Below, in pieces: positions 48,127-52,640 of a stretch of DNA of 52,640 nucleotides; position 1 is the stretch's first letter; each line of letters opens with the position of its first letter. This DNA is from an uncultured Pelagibacteraceae bacterium. Its GTDB lineage: Bacteria > Pseudomonadota > Alphaproteobacteria > Pelagibacterales > Pelagibacteraceae. The notes beneath the pieces were generated by a model that worked only from the letters and a program-made list of their open reading frames with translations, did not search any database and was not told where the DNA came from. The translations under genes and the position numbers were made by a program. Location of the stretch: the NCBI GenBank assembly GCA_902615425.1, contig CACMPD010000008.1, positions 1 through 52,640 of the forward strand, written 5' to 3'.

Positions 48127-48706
48127 ATTTGTTATATTATTTATTTTTTTCTTAACAGGATGCTCATCAATTCCGTCAAATACTGCAAATAGTTGTTCAA
48201 TATTTAATGAGCGTTATCTCTGGTACAAGTATACAAAAAAAACAGAGCAAAAATGGGGTACTCCTATTTATATTCAATTAGCTATTATAAAAATGGAGTC
48301 AGATTTTGACTGGTTAGCTAAGCCAGCTAGACAAAAAATATTTAAAGTAATCCCTTATAAACGCCCATCAAGTTCATTTGGATACTCTCAGGCAGTAAAA
48401 GGGACTTGGGAACAATATAAAAAAGAAACAGGAAATAAGTTAGCAACAAGAGCTAGATTTAAAGATAGTGTTGATTTCATTGGTTGGTATACTAGTAAAT
48501 CAGAAACAATTTTAAAAATTTCCAAACAAGATGCTTTTAAACAATATTTGGCCTATCATGAGGGCTGGGGAAATTTTAAGCATTATAAAAAAAATAAAAA
48601 AGTTATTGGATTAGCTAAAAAAGTTGAGAAACAATCTAATATTTATAAAAAACAATTATTGAGTTGCAGCAATTCTTTAAATAAAAATAAATATATTATT
48701 TTTTAG
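48107..48706 (+). CDS. Lipoprotein with lytic transglycosylase (SLT) domain
   Basis: Predicted outer-membrane lipoprotein of 199 residues. The signal peptide ends in the lipobox FLTGC with C19 the lipidated residue. The SLT-like domain has the catalytic glutamate E64 in IKMESDF and the SFGYSQAVKGTW motif; AYHEGWGNF replaces the usual AYNAG motif. It probably cuts peptidoglycan glycan strands. No other start codon suits it, so the 20-base overlap with the VanZ-like gene is real. Its 3' end overlaps the RND pump gene by 11 bases. Confidence 0.85.
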   Translation: MGSLKNKFVILFIFFLTGCSSIPSNTANSCSIFNERYLWYKYTKKTEQKWGTPIYIQLAIIKMESDFDWLAKPARQKIFKVIPYKRPSSSFGYSQAVKGTWEQYKKETGNKLATRARFKDSVDFIGWYTSKSETILKISKQDAFKQYLAYHEGWGNFKHYKKNKKVIGLAKKVEKQSNIYKKQLLSCSNSLNKNKYIIF

Positions 48707-51700
48707 AGAGTTCTTTTTTTAACTCCAGGTCTATTATATCAATCCTTTTGGTGTTTTTTGCTAAAGCTAAATACATAGATGGAGTAACATATAATGTGAA
48801 AAAAGTTGAAATTATCATACCACCCAAGATGGTTGCTCCCACAGCTAATCTTGATCCTTCACCTGCGCCTGGGCCAATATTCCCTATAACCAAAGGTATC
48901 ATTGCTATCATTGTACTTAATGATGTCATAATGATAGGCCTAAATCTTACTGCACAAGCCTCTTTCACAGCTAATTCAATACTTTTTCCTGTAGTCCTTA
49001 TTCGATTGGCATAATCAACAATTAAAATACTATTTTTAGTTGATATACCGATAAGTATTATCAAAGCGATTTGAGAAAAAATATTAACTGAACTATTTAA
49101 AAATAAAATAAACACTAACCCACCAAAAATTGCCAAAGGAACTGTCAAAACTATAATGAATGGATGAATGAATGAATTAAACGTTGCTGCCATTACCAAG
49201 TAAGCTGTGAGCAATGCGAGGGCAAAAATTATAAATAATTCATTACTAGTCTCTTTAATTTCCTCGGATTTACCTTTCCAGGTAATTTGATTTTTTGGAG
49301 CCAAATCTGCCATGATACTCTCAAAGAATTTTATCGCCTCAGTTAAAGTGTATCCTTCATTAATATTTGCAGATATCGTGACTGCTCGTTGTCTATTGTA
49401 TCTTGCAAGTTGTTTCGCTGAACCCTCCTCTTTAAAACTAACTAAATTTGATAAAGAAATTAGTTTTCCATTTGTTTCAGAACGAACAAAAATTTTTGAA
49501 ACTCCTTCTTTATTCCTTCTATCAGATAAATATTGCTGAACTACAATTGGGTATTCTTTACCTAATTTATTGAAAGTTGTAATTTTTTTCCCCCCATAAA
49601 GAGTTTCAAGTGTTTCTCCTATTGCTTTTGTTGATACACCTAAATCTTTAGCTTTATTTTTATTAATAACTAATTTCACCTCAGGTTTGTTTCGATTGTA
49701 ATCAGACTCAATTCTTGAGAGACTTTTATTTGATCTTAATTTTCTAATTACTCTTTTTTGAATTTCTTCAAGTTCCTCATAGGTACTTCCATAAATAACC
49801 ATTTGTACTGGCTTATTATAATTAGATACCCTGATTGATTGTGGAGATATTGGAAATGCAAGAGCTTGAGGTAATGTAACAATTTTTCCAATAGCCTCTC
49901 TTAAAACAACTTGCTGTCCTTTTTTCCTATTTTTCCAGTCATCTAAAAGTGCAATTATGATAAAACTATTATATGAGTTTGCAGAACTACCAAATCCAGG
50001 TACTCTCATAATAAATCTTGAGTATGGACTATCTTCAGCTTGTAAAAGTGGAATTAATCTAGCTTCTACCTTTTGTGCTTGTTCTTGTGTGTACTCAAAA
50101 GAGCTTCCTTCATCTGTTGCGCCAATGATTAAATAAGCACCACGATCTTCCATCGGCAATAATTCTTTTTTAGAGAAACTAAACAACAATACAGAGCAAA
50201 TAATTATAAATACAATAAAAGAACCCACTGATTTTGTTTTGTGAGCAATTACATCTAAAGTCTCTCTATAGAATTTTGAAAATCCTAAAAATACTTTTTC
50301 AAATTTTTGAATCAAAATCCTCTTTGAAGTCTTTTTATTTAAAAATTTACTAGCGAGCATTGGCGACAAAGTAAGAGCAACAAATGATGAGACAACTATT
50401 GAAAATGATAATGCAATTGCTGTTTCTCTAAATAATGTTCCTGAGATTCCCTCTATGAATATCAGTGGTAAAAATACAGCTACTAAAATTAGTGTGGTTG
50501 CTATGATTGCAAATGAAATTTGTTTGGACCCTTTATAAGCAGCAACTAGTGGAGTTTCTCCATTTTCTATTCTTCGATATATCGCATCAGTCATAATCAC
50601 GGAGTCATCAGTAATTATTCCAATTGCTAGAATAAAACTTAAAAGAACAAATATATTTATGGATAACCCAAAAATATAAAGACCTAAAAAAGATGCTATT
50701 AAGCTTACTGGAAGAGCAATCGCTGGAACGACTACAGCTTTAAGATTACCAAGAAATAAATAAATTATTAGTACCACTAATACAAAAGCAATCAAAAGGG
50801 TTTTATATACCTCTTCAATAGCAGCCTCCACGTAGTTTGCTCTATTAAATGAAACTCTTAAATCTAATTCACTTGGTAAAGATTTTTTAACTTCTACTAT
50901 CTTTTTTTTGATTTCATTCGAAAGTTCGACTGTTGAAGCTCCACTTCTTGCATAAATACCAATACCCACTGTCCTTAAATTAACCTGATCTTTTGTTTGA
51001 GCTTTAAAAAGTGTTTTTTCTGAAACAGGTCCAAATTCAATATCAGCAACATCAGATAACAAAATGACTTTATTATTTGTTTTTTTGATTGGTAATTGTT
51101 TTATCGAATTTATGTCATTGTATGATTTATCTAAATTTAATGTCAGGTCAATATTATCTGCCTCAAGAGTACCAGCTGGTAGACTTATATTTTCTCCACG
51201 CATCGCAAGTTCGACTTCCTTAATAGTTAAATCATTTGCAGCAAGTTTAATTGGATCTATCCAAACTCTGATACTTAATTCTCTTAGACCACCAACAAGA
51301 ATTCTTCCAACATTTTTAATACTAGAAAACTGATCCACTAAATATCTTTCTGCATAGTCTCCTAATTCAAGATCACTCCAAGTTGCAGATGATAACGACA
51401 ACCACATAGTCGTAGTAAAACCAGCTGCCCTTTTTAATATTTGAGGAGGATCAGACTCAGATGGTAAATTATCTACAACTCTCGCAACTCTCTCTCTTAT
51501 ATCGTTTGCAGCATTATCTAAATCAATACTAGTATCAAACTCTACATTAATTGTGCTTCTTCCATTTTCAGATTTTGAGTCTATATTTTTTATACCTTCA
51601 GCACCTCCAATTACATCTTCAACGACTTGAGTAACTTCTTGATCCACAATTGATGCTGATGCAGATTTATAATCTACTTGGACTTGGACTACAGGCGGTT

Positions 51701-51824
51701 GTATTCCATTTGGTAATTCTCTAACTGGTAATTTCCAAAAGACAAATAAACCAAAAATAATTAAGATTAAAGACATTACCCAAGAAACAGCTGGTCTTTT
51801 TATGCTTAGTTCAGTAATAAACAT
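48696..51824 (-). CDS. RND-family efflux pump (AcrB/HAE1-like)
   Basis: Inner-membrane proton-driven exporter, 1042 residues, the full length for the HAE1 family. It starts MFITELSIKRPAVSWVMSLILIIFGLF. The membrane proton relay is kept: two aspartates at about 405-406 (GIITDDSVIMTDAIYRR) and the TM10 lysine in GISTKNSILIVDYANRI. Its start directly abuts the adaptor gene, its partner. Substrate is unknown; in a marine oligotroph, lipids or toxic metabolites are possible. Confidence 0.95.
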   Translation of the reverse strand: MFITELSIKRPAVSWVMSLILIIFGLFVFWKLPVRELPNGIQPPVVQVQVDYKSASASIVDQEVTQVVEDVIGGAEGIKNIDSKSENGRSTINVEFDTSIDLDNAANDIRERVARVVDNLPSESDPPQILKRAAGFTTTMWLSLSSATWSDLELGDYAERYLVDQFSSIKNVGRILVGGLRELSIRVWIDPIKLAANDLTIKEVELAMRGENISLPAGTLEADNIDLTLNLDKSYNDINSIKQLPIKKTNNKVILLSDVADIEFGPVSEKTLFKAQTKDQVNLRTVGIGIYARSGASTVELSNEIKKKIVEVKKSLPSELDLRVSFNRANYVEAAIEEVYKTLLIAFVLVVLIIYLFLGNLKAVVVPAIALPVSLIASFLGLYIFGLSINIFVLLSFILAIGIITDDSVIMTDAIYRRIENGETPLVAAYKGSKQISFAIIATTLILVAVFLPLIFIEGISGTLFRETAIALSFSIVVSSFVALTLSPMLASKFLNKKTSKRILIQKFEKVFLGFSKFYRETLDVIAHKTKSVGSFIVFIIICSVLLFSFSKKELLPMEDRGAYLIIGATDEGSSFEYTQEQAQKVEARLIPLLQAEDSPYSRFIMRVPGFGSSANSYNSFIIIALLDDWKNRKKGQQVVLREAIGKIVTLPQALAFPISPQSIRVSNYNKPVQMVIYGSTYEELEEIQKRVIRKLRSNKSLSRIESDYNRNKPEVKLVINKNKAKDLGVSTKAIGETLETLYGGKKITTFNKLGKEYPIVVQQYLSDRRNKEGVSKIFVRSETNGKLISLSNLVSFKEEGSAKQLARYNRQRAVTISANINEGYTLTEAIKFFESIMADLAPKNQITWKGKSEEIKETSNELFIIFALALLTAYLVMAATFNSFIHPFIIVLTVPLAIFGGLVFILFLNSSVNIFSQIALIILIGISTKNSILIVDYANRIRTTGKSIELAVKEACAVRFRPIIMTSLSTMIAMIPLVIGNIGPGAGEGSRLAVGATILGGMIISTFFTLYVTPSMYLALAKNTKRIDIIDLELKKELSKK

Positions 51825-52640
51825 TTATTTTGTAATAGGTTTTATTTTTCCTCTAGGTCTTACTTTTTTTAATCCTTCCGCGACGATTATTTCCCCTTCA
51901 CTTAATCCAGAAATTACCTCGATGTTTTTATTACTTCTTAGACCTGTTTTAACCTCAGTTTTATTTGCAACATTATCGCCATTTATTTTGTAAACATAGG
52001 ATTTGTCGCCTTCAATCATCACACTTGTATCAGGTACACTTAATGAGTTTCTAAGATTAAATTTAACGCTTACTTCTAAAAGAGATCCCGAGATTAGTTC
52101 GAGATCATTATTTTGCACTTTAATTCTGGATAATATACTTCTAGTATCGGCGTTAATCCTGCTTGATACAAAATCAACTTCACCTGAAAAAGTTTTATCT
52201 TTAAAACTAGATAATTTTACGTCAACAGGAAGACCTTTTTTAATAGATGCCGAATAATTCTCTGGAATTTTAATGTCTGAGTAAATAGTTGAATTATCAT
52301 CTAATGTTATGATGAATATATTATTAGATACAAGAATATCTTCTGTAAGACCAGTATAACCAAGTACTCCGCTGAATGGAGCTACAATATTTCCACTTTT
52401 CAATTTGATTAATACATCTCCTTTTTTAACAAAGTCTTTCAATTTTAAATCTTCAAAAAGATCATCTTTTTTTATTTTGAAAGTTTCAGATTTTTTTGAG
52501 ATTGCAGTACCAAAGGTCTCTATTGTTTCAGCAAATTCCTTTTTTACCACTTCGGTGACAATTATTCCTGGAGGGGGCCTTTTACTAAATTTTTTTTTAA
52601 AATGATTTCCAATCATTGTTCTACCAATAATTACTGCTGC
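51825..52640 (-). CDS. RND periplasmic adaptor (membrane fusion protein), 5'-truncated by window edge
   Basis: Adaptor linking the RND pump to an outer-membrane channel. The frame is open to the right edge (about eight codons, AAVIIGRT, before an internal Met at 52616), so the start is outside. The two barrel-sandwich halves are FVKKGDVLIKLKSGN and IVAPFSGVLGYTG. They join at once near residue 74 counted from that Met, where adaptors normally have a helical hairpin of about 70 or more residues. Beta-barrel and membrane-proximal domains follow (VKTGL, VISGLSEGEIIVAEGLKKVRP). About 271 visible residues compare with 350-400 in typical members. Confidence 0.9.
   Translation of the reverse strand, partial: AAVIIGRTMIGNHFKKKFSKRPPPGIIVTEVVKKEFAETIETFGTAISKKSETFKIKKDDLFEDLKLKDFVKKGDVLIKLKSGNIVAPFSGVLGYTGLTEDILVSNNIFIITLDDNSTIYSDIKIPENYSASIKKGLPVDVKLSSFKDKTFSGEVDFVSSRINADTRSILSRIKVQNNDLELISGSLLEVSVKFNLRNSLSVPDTSVMIEGDKSYVYKINGDNVANKTEVKTGLRSNKNIEVISGLSEGEIIVAEGLKKVRPRGKIKPITK

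Overview
The window looks like a contiguous piece of a streamlined alphaproteobacterial chromosome, most likely SAR11 (Pelagibacterales). The reasons are: very AT-rich DNA with many A and T runs; about 98% coding by my own sum of gaps (roughly 1 kb of non-coding DNA, largest gap about 200 bases); many 1 to 20 base gene overlaps; and alphaproteobacterial gene orders (sucCDAB-lpdA, priA-atpHAGDC, obgE-proB-proA-nadD-rsfS, metX-metW divergent from hisC-tyrA, chvI-chvG). The taxon is inferred from these traits, not from a database match. I saw no rRNA, tRNA, insertion sequence, prophage or CRISPR. Layout: 1-7159 (+) holds the TCA block: the end of sucC, then sucD, sucA, sucB and lpdA. 7185-8852 (+) is an unusual two-domain gene, a formyltransferase-like domain fused to a beta-propeller. 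8894-15749 (+) carries priA and the F1 ATP synthase operon atpHAGDC. 15742-22259 (-) is a compact housekeeping run: rplU, rpmA, obgE, proB, proA, nadD, rsfS, ctpA and rppH. 22319-24756 (-) is metX-metW-gloB, with metX behind a well-formed promoter and a SAM-II riboswitch. 24960-26929 (+) is hisC-tyrA. 26926-30490 (-) has an NlpC/P60 peptidase, an AmpG-type muropeptide permease and TrkH. 30578-34107 (+) has class I lysS, pyrD, rpmB and a queuosine-precursor transporter. 34110-37217 (-) is a polyamine operon: ornithine decarboxylase, a deoxyhypusine-synthase-like enzyme and an agmatinase-family protein. Then come a RegA-type regulator (+), bioY (-), polA (+), chvI-chvG (+), ahcY, tsaE, amgK and murU (+), gpmA (-), a VanZ-like protein and an SLT lipoprotein (+), and finally an RND pump with its adaptor (-), which runs off the right edge. 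How the genes work together: TCA enzymes feed respiration and the ATP synthase. MetX/MetW and AhcY make and recycle methionine and homocysteine, and the riboswitch lets SAM control metX. AmpG, NlpC/P60, AmgK, MurU and the lytic transglycosylase are scattered parts of peptidoglycan turnover and recycling. Most content is ordinary core genome. The points most worth a second look are the formyltransferase/propeller fusion, the RND adaptor that seems to lack its alpha-helical hairpin, the SAM-II aptamer ending directly in a U-run, the hairpin plus U-tract in the leader of the polyamine operon, and the 12-base palindrome upstream of the ATP synthase genes.
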